NCBI GenBank assembly: GCA_014379815.1
Contig: JACMLA010000797.1
Coordinates: forward strand, 1 to 7,217
DNA from: Bryobacteraceae bacterium
GTDB lineage: Bacteria > Acidobacteriota > Terriglobia > Bryobacterales > Bryobacteraceae
Reading direction: 5' to 3'
Length of the DNA: 7,217 bases
The notes under the pieces were generated by a model, which worked only from the letters and a program-made list of their open reading frames with translations, was not told the origin of the DNA and did no database searches. This document shows, piece after piece, positions 1 to 5,395 of the stretch. The number at the start of each line of letters is the position of its first letter. The first letter of the stretch is position 1. The position numbers and the translations under genes were made by a program.

Positions 1-207
1 AATCTCCTGGCGTGGTCTCCCGATGGCAGATACATTGCCTACGGAAAGGCAGACGTAAGTTGGCTGTTTCCAGGTGAAATCGGGGTGCTACGAATTGCCG
101 ATGGGTCAAGGACTCGGTTAGCCCAGTCCATGTTGAATAACGCTGGCTTTCAGGGAGCCTGGATCGAAAGGCCGGGGGGTACTCTCCTGCGTTTGAATTC
201 GCCATAG
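1..207 (+). CDS. C-terminal end of a TolB/WD40-like beta-propeller protein (5' partial)
   Basis: Frame 1 is open from the left edge to the TAG at 205-207, giving 68 residues; the N-terminus lies outside the window. The visible part begins with LLAWSPDGRYIAYG, the signature of a PD40/TolB-like propeller blade (hydrophobic residue, x-W-SPDG, then a second hydrophobic strand). Next comes VLRIADGSRTRLAQ, the strand and turn usual between blades. Proteins with such C-terminal propellers include TolB-like periplasmic proteins, propeller-containing protein kinases and prolyl-oligopeptidase relatives, and this fragment cannot tell them apart. No catalytic residues are visible. It runs tail to tail into the VOC gene, with 28 bases between the stop codons. 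The family is fairly sure; the function is unknown. Confidence 0.75.
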   Translation, partial: NLLAWSPDGRYIAYGKADVSWLFPGEIGVLRIADGSRTRLAQSMLNNAGFQGAWIERPGGTLLRLNSP

Positions 208-215
208 TACCTCCC
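174..215. terminator. GC-rich hairpin at a convergent gene junction, possible bidirectional terminator
   Basis: Positions 174-183 (GGGGGGTACT) pair with 206-215 (AGTACCTCCC) in a 10-bp stem with one G-U pair (177/212). The loop is 22 bases (184-205) and contains a small inner GCG/CGC stem (189-191 with 200-202). The stem overlaps the TAG stop of the propeller gene and lies just beyond the stop of the opposing VOC gene, so it could end transcription from both sides. No T-run follows on either strand, so it is not a canonical intrinsic terminator. It may only stall polymerase or protect the 3' ends of the messages. Confidence 0.4.
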
Positions 216-235
216 CATCCCGATTCCTTCAACTG

Positions 236-652
236 CTAAGCTGACTTGGGTTTGTCGAAGCTGAACATCCAGTTGATGCCAAACCGATCGGTAAGCATCC
301 CGAAACGGGCGCCCCAGAAAACATCGTCCAACGGCATCGTCACTTTACCTTGATCCGCGAACGCCTTGAAGAGCCTCTCGATTTCTTCAAGGCTTTCGCA
401 GTTGACGCTAACCGAGAAATTGGCACCCTGGGCAAGAGGCTGGCCCAGCATGCCATCCGATGCCATTAGGACTGCGGGACCTTTGGAAAGTCTCGCATGC
501 ATGATCCGTTGTTTCGCCTCGTCAGGGACGTTATGTCCGGGGGCCTGGGACATATCCATCAGCTCAAGTTCAGCCCCAAAATGCTCTGAGTAAAACGTCA
601 TGGCTTCGCGGCAATTGCCATCGAAGAAGAGATATGCGTTGATGTCTTTCAT
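236..652 (-). CDS. PhnB-like VOC (glyoxalase-fold) family protein
   Basis: This 138-residue protein belongs to the vicinal oxygen chelate superfamily, in the PhnB-like branch often named '3-demethylubiquinone-9 3-methyltransferase domain'. Typical features are the opening NAYLFFDGNCREAMTFYSEHFG (about residues 5-26) and the closing VFWGARFGMLTDRFGINWMF (about 111-130). Length is normal for a single-domain member, which would dimerise to build its active site. VOC proteins bind metals and act on small reactive or aromatic molecules, but the PhnB-like branch has no settled reaction, so no substrate is given. The ATG has an excellent ribosome-binding site, AAAGGAG at 658-664, five bases upstream. 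It is the last gene of the tetR operon, 13 bases after the DoxX-like gene. Domain identity is confident; the link to detoxification is inferred from the neighbours. Confidence 0.88.
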   Translation of the reverse strand: MKDINAYLFFDGNCREAMTFYSEHFGAELELMDMSQAPGHNVPDEAKQRIMHARLSKGPAVLMASDGMLGQPLAQGANFSVSVNCESLEEIERLFKAFADQGKVTMPLDDVFWGARFGMLTDRFGINWMFSFDKPKSA

Positions 653-665
653 AGTTGCTCCTTTC

Positions 666-1130
666 TCACCTCTGTTTTGTGATCAACCTTAACCGCCGAA
701 ATGAAATCAGTGCGCGCAGCCGGGCATCGCGCAAAAAGAGACCCGCCCAGACAACCACGCCAACTATAACCGGTGGAAAAAATGGGTCACCGATGCGCAG
801 ATGGCTGGCCGTTGCGCCACCGAGATAGCCCGTTAGGAGAATCGCACCAAGGACGGAGGTCGCTGGTATGGCGTACAACGCCGCCGAAACAAAAGCAACG
901 ACGCCAATAACAGGAGCAACCGTCTCAGGGTACCCTAATCGGGCAAAGCCTTCCATGACAGGAGGTGACTTGATTGCGATGTTTACTCCACTGGACAGCA
1001 TCAGGATTGCTGGAAGCGCGCTGATCACGCGTCCCGCCCAAATCCACCTTTTCGAACCGATTCCCATAATCCTCCCTGCAGGGTCCAGTGATTGCGTTCG
1101 TTCCATAACCCCGGTTGCTCGTATGCTCAT
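666..1130 (-). CDS. DoxX-like family small integral membrane protein
   Basis: The protein has 154 residues, with about four hydrophobic segments near residues 29-52, 70-90, 91-108 and 119-134. The motif GYLGGATASHLRIGDP (about 101-116) and the opening KRWIWAGRVISALPAILML are typical of the DoxX_2 branch. Members are usually about 120-130 residues; the 20-odd extra N-terminal residues mean that Met22 (MGIGSKRW) is an alternative start. I chose the ATG at 1130 because it overlaps the tetR stop by four bases (ATGA) and has AAAGGA four bases upstream (1135-1140). A reading frame continuing further upstream lies inside tetR. DoxX-like proteins are poorly understood; some are tied to redox or thiol stress and some to sulfur metabolism. 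Here it is co-transcribed and probably translationally coupled to tetR. The basic C-terminal tail (RRLRLITKQR) probably faces the cytoplasm. Confidence 0.85.
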   Translation of the reverse strand: MSIRATGVMERTQSLDPAGRIMGIGSKRWIWAGRVISALPAILMLSSGVNIAIKSPPVMEGFARLGYPETVAPVIGVVAFVSAALYAIPATSVLGAILLTGYLGGATASHLRIGDPFFPPVIVGVVVWAGLFLRDARLRALISFRRLRLITKQR

Positions 1131-1771
1131 AGATTCCTTTCCTGAGAAACTCCCTGAGGCTTCAGGCTGTCGAGATAATCGCAAAGCGCTTCTCCCGCCT
1201 GTATCATCAGCTCCTTGCTTTGCGAGTTTTTTGCTGTACCCCAGATGCCCATCTGGGAGGCCACAACAAGCGTGGCGGCATTGCGCGGCGATACTTCTTT
1301 CCTCACTTTCCCGGCTTTGGTTCCATCCGCGAGCGCCGTAGCGACGCAATTACGCCACGTTGCATACAGGCTCTCAATTCGGGCTCGAAATCCCTCATCC
1401 AGGGGTGACATCTCCTGCGCCAGATTGTTCAGGGGACAGCCTTGCACGTAGGCGCCTTTCTCAATATCCTGCTTGATAAACTGCCGGAATGCGCGTTTCA
1501 AATCGAAAATTGGATTGGTGGAATCCTTCAGCGGATCAAGCCAGCGCTCCCGTAATAAGGGTTCGATGATTTCATCGAGCACTGCATAACCGAGCTCCTG
1601 CTTGCTGGAGAAATGGTGAAACAGCCCGCCCTTGGTTGTTCCCGCGGCTTCAATGATGTGGTTGAGGCTTCCACCCTGAAAGCCGTTCCTGTAGAACTCT
1701 GCAAAAGCAGCGGTTATTATCCTGGACCGGGTGACGGAAGGGGCCCTTGCACCGGTTGTGGTTGCTTTCAC
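1127..1771 (-). CDS. TetR-family transcriptional repressor, NemR/AcuR-like, with a candidate sensing cysteine
   Basis: This 214-residue regulator has a TetR N-terminal DNA-binding domain at about residues 14-60: SRIITAAFAEFYRNGF, then the recognition helix region AAGTTKGGLFHHFSSKQEL. The C-terminal ligand domain contains YVQGCPLNNLAQEMSP (108-123). This matches the GC(L/P) segment of NemR/AcuR/YxaF-type repressors, and Cys112 aligns by eye with Cys106 of E. coli NemR, the residue that senses electrophiles and hypochlorous acid. Cys142 and Cys197 are the only other cysteines. The start is a GTG at 1771; no other in-frame start precedes the helix-turn-helix and no Shine-Dalgarno sequence is visible, so translation may be leaderless. 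It heads an operon with the DoxX-like and VOC genes and faces the nitronate monooxygenase gene across a palindromic operator, implying control of both directions. The family is certain; the ligand is inferred. Confidence 0.93.
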   Translation of the reverse strand: MKATTTGARAPSVTRSRIITAAFAEFYRNGFQGGSLNHIIEAAGTTKGGLFHHFSSKQELGYAVLDEIIEPLLRERWLDPLKDSTNPIFDLKRAFRQFIKQDIEKGAYVQGCPLNNLAQEMSPLDEGFRARIESLYATWRNCVATALADGTKAGKVRKEVSPRNAATLVVASQMGIWGTAKNSQSKELMIQAGEALCDYLDSLKPQGVSQERNL

Positions 1772-1782
1772 AAATTTATAAT
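1756..1782 (+). promoter_or_regulatory. Predicted promoter of the nitronate monooxygenase gene
   Basis: A perfect TATAAT lies at 1777-1782 on the + strand, with TTGTGG at 1756-1761 as the best -35 candidate (spacing 15, shorter than ideal). Transcription would start near 1789, in the middle of the palindrome at 1783-1796, leaving an untranslated leader of about 44 bases before the GTG at 1833. The -35 match is weak, so confidence rests on the -10 box and its position relative to the operator. Confidence 0.45.
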
Positions 1783-1806
1783 ACCGACCAGTCGGTCTGT
1801 TGTCGA
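1778..1806 (-). promoter_or_regulatory. Predicted promoter of the tetR-doxX-VOC operon
   Basis: Read on the minus strand, TCGACA (1806-1801) and TATTAT (1783-1778) are separated by exactly 17 bases. Each matches the sigma-70 consensus at five of six positions. The spacer holds nearly all of the operator palindrome, so bound repressor would block this promoter. The expected start, about seven bases past the -10 box, falls at about 1771, which is the first base of the tetR GTG codon. Confidence 0.6.
1783..1796. promoter_or_regulatory. Operator-like palindrome for the TetR repressor
   Basis: ACCGACCAGTCGGT has two perfect 6-base arms (ACCGAC and GTCGGT) around a central CA. Length and symmetry suit a TetR-family dimer, and similar GACC/GGTC-type palindromes occur before NemR/AcuR-like regulators. 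It is the only such site I found, and it sits between the divergent tetR and nitronate monooxygenase genes. It lies in the spacer of the tetR promoter and over the predicted start of the + strand transcript, which fits autorepression plus repression of the enzyme gene. Confidence 0.75.
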
Positions 1807-1823
1807 GAGACTTATACTACTTC

Positions 1824-1828
1824 GGAGG
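1824..1828 (+). promoter_or_regulatory. Ribosome-binding site that fixes the GTG start of the nitronate monooxygenase gene
   Basis: GGAGG at 1824-1828 lies four bases before the GTG at 1833-1835. A possible earlier in-frame start, TTG at 1800, lies only four bases past the operator and has no Shine-Dalgarno sequence. Starting at the GTG gives MLTTWLTQKYG, the usual N-terminus of this enzyme family. Confidence 0.75.
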
Positions 1829-1832
1829 CTTC

Positions 1833-2861
1833 GTGCTGACAACTTGGCTGACTCAAAAGTATGGTCTCGACCTGCCACTGGTCTCCGCCGGGATGGGCTT
1901 CGTTGCCCTTCCCCCATTGGTCGCAGCGGTCTCGAACGCCGGAGGGTTCGGGCTGCTGGCGTGTGGAGCATCGCCTCCCGCAGTTTTACGGGAGATGATT
2001 CGAACCACACGGAGACACACCACCCGACCATTTGGCATCAATCTGATTATTGAGACCACCGCTCTCGGACCGCTGACCACAGAAGAGCACGTTCGAGTGT
2101 GCATGGAAGAACAGGTGGTTGCGGTAGTCTTCTTCTGGGCTCCACCACCTGCCTCATGGATACGAGAACTGCGACAGGCACAGTGCGATGTCTGGCTGCA
2201 GACCAGTTCCGTTTCCACCGCGAAAGCCGCAGTTTCAGACGGTGTGGATCTGATCATCGCCCAGGGCAGCGAGGCCGGCGGCCACAACAGAAGTACAACA
2301 GGTCTGTTTGCCCTGCTGCCGCAAATGGTGGATGCGGTTGGCCCGGTGCCGGTCGTTGGAGCAGGTGGCGTAGCAGATGGACGGGGCATGGCCGCTGCGC
2401 TCTGTCTTGGCGCCGCTGGAGTATGCGTCGGCACGCGGCTGGTCGCCAGTGTCGAAGCGAACGCGCATGAGGAATACAAGCGTCGTATCATTCAGGCAAC
2501 GGAAAACGACATCGCGCGGACTTGCATCTTCGGACCGGAATGGCCAGATGCTCCTATGCGAGTGATTCAGAATCGTGTCGTTCGGGAATGGGCCGGTAAC
2601 GCTACTCAAACGCCCTTGCAGAAGTACCCCGATCCGATTGGGACGACAATCCTGGGCGGCCAACAGTATGCCATGCCCAGGTTCTCGGCGATCCTTCCTA
2701 CGGTAGACACCAGTGGCGACTTCGAAGAGATGTGCCTTCCAGCCGGGGACAGCGCCCCACTGGTCTCGTCGATATTGACGGTTCAGGAAGTTCTGCGAAC
2801 CATGAGAGAAGAAGCCGAGAACATCTTTTCAGAACGTCGCGCCACAGCAGCTTCCAGTTAA
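1833..2861 (+). CDS. Nitronate monooxygenase-like FMN-dependent oxidoreductase (2-nitropropane dioxygenase family)
   Basis: This 342-residue TIM-barrel flavoenzyme is of normal length for the family. It starts MLTTWLTQKYGLDLPLVSAGMG, where the P-x-x-x-x-x-MG segment forms part of the FMN pocket. DLIIAQGSEAGGHNR (139-153) carries the family's active-site histidine at position 151, equivalent to the catalytic base of fungal nitronate monooxygenase. VVGAGGVADGRGMAAAL (174-190) and GVCVGTRLVAS (196-206) form the phosphate-binding region. Members oxidise alkyl nitronates (for example propionate 3-nitronate) to carbonyl compounds, but some relatives, such as P. aeruginosa PA1024, are NADH:quinone reductases, so the substrate is not settled. 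The protein has no signal peptide and is cytoplasmic. It diverges from tetR across a shared operator, implying repression by that TetR protein. It ends nine bases before the opposing permease gene, with no clear terminator between. Confidence 0.9.
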   Translation: MLTTWLTQKYGLDLPLVSAGMGFVALPPLVAAVSNAGGFGLLACGASPPAVLREMIRTTRRHTTRPFGINLIIETTALGPLTTEEHVRVCMEEQVVAVVFFWAPPPASWIRELRQAQCDVWLQTSSVSTAKAAVSDGVDLIIAQGSEAGGHNRSTTGLFALLPQMVDAVGPVPVVGAGGVADGRGMAAALCLGAAGVCVGTRLVASVEANAHEEYKRRIIQATENDIARTCIFGPEWPDAPMRVIQNRVVREWAGNATQTPLQKYPDPIGTTILGGQQYAMPRFSAILPTVDTSGDFEEMCLPAGDSAPLVSSILTVQEVLRTMREEAENIFSERRATAASS

Positions 2862-2870
2862 TAGCTCGAG

Positions 2871-4112
2871 TCACTCGTAGCGCAACGCATCTATCGGGTT
2901 GATGCGGGACGCCTTGTAGGCCGGATAGATTCCGAAAACGATCCCGACAAACACGGATACTCCGAACGCGATCACAACGGATGCTGTGGTCACAATTGTC
3001 TTCCATTCCGCAGTCTGCGCTATCAGCCAGGAAAGGAAGAAACCGAAACCGATTCCCAGTACTCCACCAGCAACGGAGATTAGAGCGGACTCGGTAAGAA
3101 ATTGCCGCAGGATGTCCGTCTGCTTAGCTCCGATTGCGCGCCTCACTCCAATTTCCCGTGTTCGCTCCATCACGGTAGCCAGAACGATGTTCATGATGCC
3201 GATGCCACCTACCAGCAGAGAAATGGCAGCGATTGCCACCATAACGTAGGTGAAGATCGTCTGGGTTTGCTGCTGTTGGGCAAGCAAAGCTGCGGGAATG
3301 GTGACACTGAAGTCCTGCGTTCCGTTATGACTTTGGTTCAGAATGGCCGAGACGATTCGCGCAACCTGGACGCTGTCGGCATCAGCCTTGAGTCGAAGAT
3401 CCACACCGTCGAGGTCATCTTTCAGATATGAGGCCATGTCCCAAAAGCGGTACTGGAAGGTGTTGAAGGGAACATAGACGATGTTGTTAGGATCCTCCAT
3501 CTCTCCGCCCTTGCTTCCCTCGCCGGATTTGATTCGCTCCCGCAAGACACCTACAACTTGAAGCCAGGTGTCATTAGCCTTGATGAACTTGCCAAGAGCG
3601 GGACCATAGCCAAGCAGCTCGATTCTGGCACTGGCGCCGAGCACGCAAATAGGTGCGCTGCGTTGATCGTCCTCTTTGCTAAAGAACCGCCCATCGGCGG
3701 GAACGAGGTTGTGGATCTCCGCGAAAGACGGGCGCACGCCGTACAACTCGGGGGTACTCTTTGCAGGCTTGGGCAGTATTTTCGCTGGCTTGAGAACCCG
3801 CCTCGGTGACAGCGTCTCAAGAGCATCGATGTTTGCTTCGAGGATCCTTAGATCCCGCTCATTCAGCCCCTGTGAAGATCGTCGCCGCTGCTGGAGCTCC
3901 TGGTCATTAGTGGCAGGCACCGAGTTAATAAGCACATTGCGAACGCCGAGCTGTTCAATGAAGCGCAGCGATTCTTCTCTAGCTCCTGCCCCGATGGCCA
4001 GCATGCCTATAACACTTCCCACCCCAAAGACAATCCCAAGCGCCGTCAGAAACGTTCTCGTTTTCTGAGCGCGCAAGTTGGCTGCGGCCTGTGCCAGATC
4101 CGCGAAGATCAT
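2871..4112 (-). CDS. MacB-type ABC transporter permease (MacB_PCD plus FtsX domains, no ATPase domain)
   Basis: The 413-residue membrane protein has the MacB permease layout. TM1 is at about residues 19-44 (LTALGIVFGVGSVIGMLAI), followed by a large periplasmic MacB_PCD domain (about 45-285). TM2 (about 287-310) leads into a coupling segment, MERTREIGVRRAIGAK (315-330), which would contact the ATPase. TM3 (334-357), TM4 (376-398) and the classic tail YPAYKASRINPIDALRYE complete it. E. coli MacB (about 650 residues) has an N-terminal ATPase domain; that domain is absent here, so a separate ATPase must exist, probably upstream beyond the right edge. This gene ends the operon and overlaps the preceding adaptor gene by ATGA; its own Shine-Dalgarno sequence is weak (AAGG at 4123-4126). 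MacB-type pumps export macrolides, peptides, siderophores or lipids; the substrate cannot be read here. Confidence 0.92.
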   Translation of the reverse strand: MIFADLAQAAANLRAQKTRTFLTALGIVFGVGSVIGMLAIGAGAREESLRFIEQLGVRNVLINSVPATNDQELQQRRRSSQGLNERDLRILEANIDALETLSPRRVLKPAKILPKPAKSTPELYGVRPSFAEIHNLVPADGRFFSKEDDQRSAPICVLGASARIELLGYGPALGKFIKANDTWLQVVGVLRERIKSGEGSKGGEMEDPNNIVYVPFNTFQYRFWDMASYLKDDLDGVDLRLKADADSVQVARIVSAILNQSHNGTQDFSVTIPAALLAQQQQTQTIFTYVMVAIAAISLLVGGIGIMNIVLATVMERTREIGVRRAIGAKQTDILRQFLTESALISVAGGVLGIGFGFFLSWLIAQTAEWKTIVTTASVVIAFGVSVFVGIVFGIYPAYKASRINPIDALRYE

Positions 4113-5395
4113 CGCTGGATCGCCTTGAGCGCGCCACCGCCTGAGGCCTTCTTTGCCCCGACGTTCTCAGGATTTGCGAGGGCCACCAGCTCACCCTCCT
4201 TCACGCCATCCACAACCACACGGCTTTCGCTGCGGCGAACCAAAGTCACATCTTTCGGACGGAAGCCTGCACCGCTGTGCACGTAAATATACTTCCTGCC
4301 ATCGCTCTCGAACAGAGCCTGGGACGGAAGCCAGAGAGCCGAATTCATCACCTGCGTTGTGATCACCATCCGGACGCTCATGCCGGGACGAAGTTCGTCT
4401 GTGGGGTGGTCGACAGCAATCTTGCACTCGAAACGGCGATCCCACGGCGGGCCGGTTGTACCCCCAATGTTGCGGATGGTTCCGCTGAACTTCTTGCCGG
4501 GCAGAGCCACGACCTCGATTCCTGCTTGCTGTCCAACCGCCAGATGACCCCGGTCCAGCTCACCGATGCGGGCCACAATCTCCCAGTTCCGTAAGTCAGG
4601 GATCTGCGCCACAGCCATGCCAGGTCTGGCGTTGTCGCCCACCTGCAAAGCCGGAAGGTAGCTTCCCCAGTTGAAGTTTCCCTGCGTATTCTGCTGCCGT
4701 GCCACGTAACCGGTGGACCTCGCTCGCAGAGTCATGGAGTCGATATTTCGCTGTGCTGTGTCGGACGCAACCTGCGCCTTGGAACGAGCGGCTTCCTGCA
4801 TCGCAATTCCAGCCCGTGCCGCGTTTACCCGATCCTGGTAGTCTTTCTCGAGCTGACGCACTTTATCTGTGGCCGAGGCAAGCGTCAGGTCGTTCTGCTT
4901 TGCGGCCAGACGTGACAGCAATTCGTTGCGACGAACCTCCAGCTCGGCGACCTTTTGCTCCGACTTCGCTTTCACCAGTTCGTAGCGCGCTTCTTCCTGC
5001 TTGGCCTCACTCTCGGCCTGCGCCTGAATCAACTGCTGCCCAGCTTCAGCGAGGTCTGCCTGAGCCTCGCGTAACTTGAACTCCTGTTCGGTGGTGTCGA
5101 ACTTGGCCACAACTTCCCCCTGCTTAACGAGCTCCCCCGACTCACGGAGATAGGTGATCCCTATCGACCCGCTCCCAGTCATAGGGGCGACAAGCATCTC
5201 GGAGTTCCCGCCCTGCAGCTCGCCTTTCGCGGCTACCGTAAAGGCCACTTCACCCCTTTTCACAGCAGCGGTGGGAACGGAAGTTACATAGGCAGATACG
5301 GCGCCGGGCTGAAGAAACTTACTGATGCTTATGGCGGCAAGAGCGAGTAAGCCGCCAGCGACTACCACTCCTATAAGTGCTTTTCGTAGCGTCAT
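4109..5395 (-). CDS. HlyD/MacA-like periplasmic adaptor, closest to the permease
   Basis: The 428-residue membrane-fusion protein has an N-terminal membrane anchor (about residues 7-28, after a basic start MTLRKA, no lipobox) and the first half of a lipoyl domain (66-100). A long alpha-helical coiled-coil hairpin follows (about 101-218, rich in Ala, Glu, Gln and Lys). The second lipoyl half contains VGDNARPGMAVAQIPDL (252-268); next are a beta-barrel with GELDRGHLAVGQQAGI and a membrane-proximal domain from about 345. Such adaptors form a periplasmic tube linking inner-membrane permease and outer-membrane channel. The R-x3-L-x6-S tip motif used by AcrA/MexA/MacA-type adaptors to dock on TolC is not found in the hairpin. 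The ATG has AAAGGA five bases upstream (5401-5406) and overlaps the previous stop by four bases. Its end overlaps the permease start likewise. Confidence 0.9.
   Translation of the reverse strand: MTLRKALIGVVVAGGLLALAAISISKFLQPGAVSAYVTSVPTAAVKRGEVAFTVAAKGELQGGNSEMLVAPMTGSGSIGITYLRESGELVKQGEVVAKFDTTEQEFKLREAQADLAEAGQQLIQAQAESEAKQEEARYELVKAKSEQKVAELEVRRNELLSRLAAKQNDLTLASATDKVRQLEKDYQDRVNAARAGIAMQEAARSKAQVASDTAQRNIDSMTLRARSTGYVARQQNTQGNFNWGSYLPALQVGDNARPGMAVAQIPDLRNWEIVARIGELDRGHLAVGQQAGIEVVALPGKKFSGTIRNIGGTTGPPWDRRFECKIAVDHPTDELRPGMSVRMVITTQVMNSALWLPSQALFESDGRKYIYVHSGAGFRPKDVTLVRRSESRVVVDGVKEGELVALANPENVGAKKASGGGALKAIQR

Noticed and set aside
868..1341. 157-codon frame on the + strand opposite the DoxX-like and tetR genes
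   Set aside because: No recognisable domain; its composition looks like a shadow of the two well-supported genes on the other strand.
1131..1349. Upstream extension of the DoxX-like frame by 73 residues
   Set aside because: It lies wholly within tetR in another frame, has no membrane or domain character, and the ATG at 1130 has a good ribosome-binding site and an ATGA overlap.
1813..1818. TATACT as a -10 box for the nitronate monooxygenase gene
   Set aside because: It would start transcription within the Shine-Dalgarno sequence and has no plausible -35 box at the right distance; the TATAAT at 1777 fits better.
1800..1832. In-frame TTG start at 1800 giving an 11-residue extension of the nitronate monooxygenase
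   Set aside because: It abuts the operator, has no Shine-Dalgarno sequence and adds residues not typical of the family; the GTG at 1833 has GGAGG and yields the usual N-terminus.
2886..2906. Inverted repeat CGCATC/GATGCG with a 9-base loop near the convergent junction
   Set aside because: Short stem, no T-run, and it lies within the conserved end of the permease coding sequence.
4699..5079. 126-codon + strand frame opposite the first adaptor
   Set aside because: Pro/Arg/Ser-rich translation typical of an antisense shadow of an Ala/Glu/Gln-rich coiled coil.
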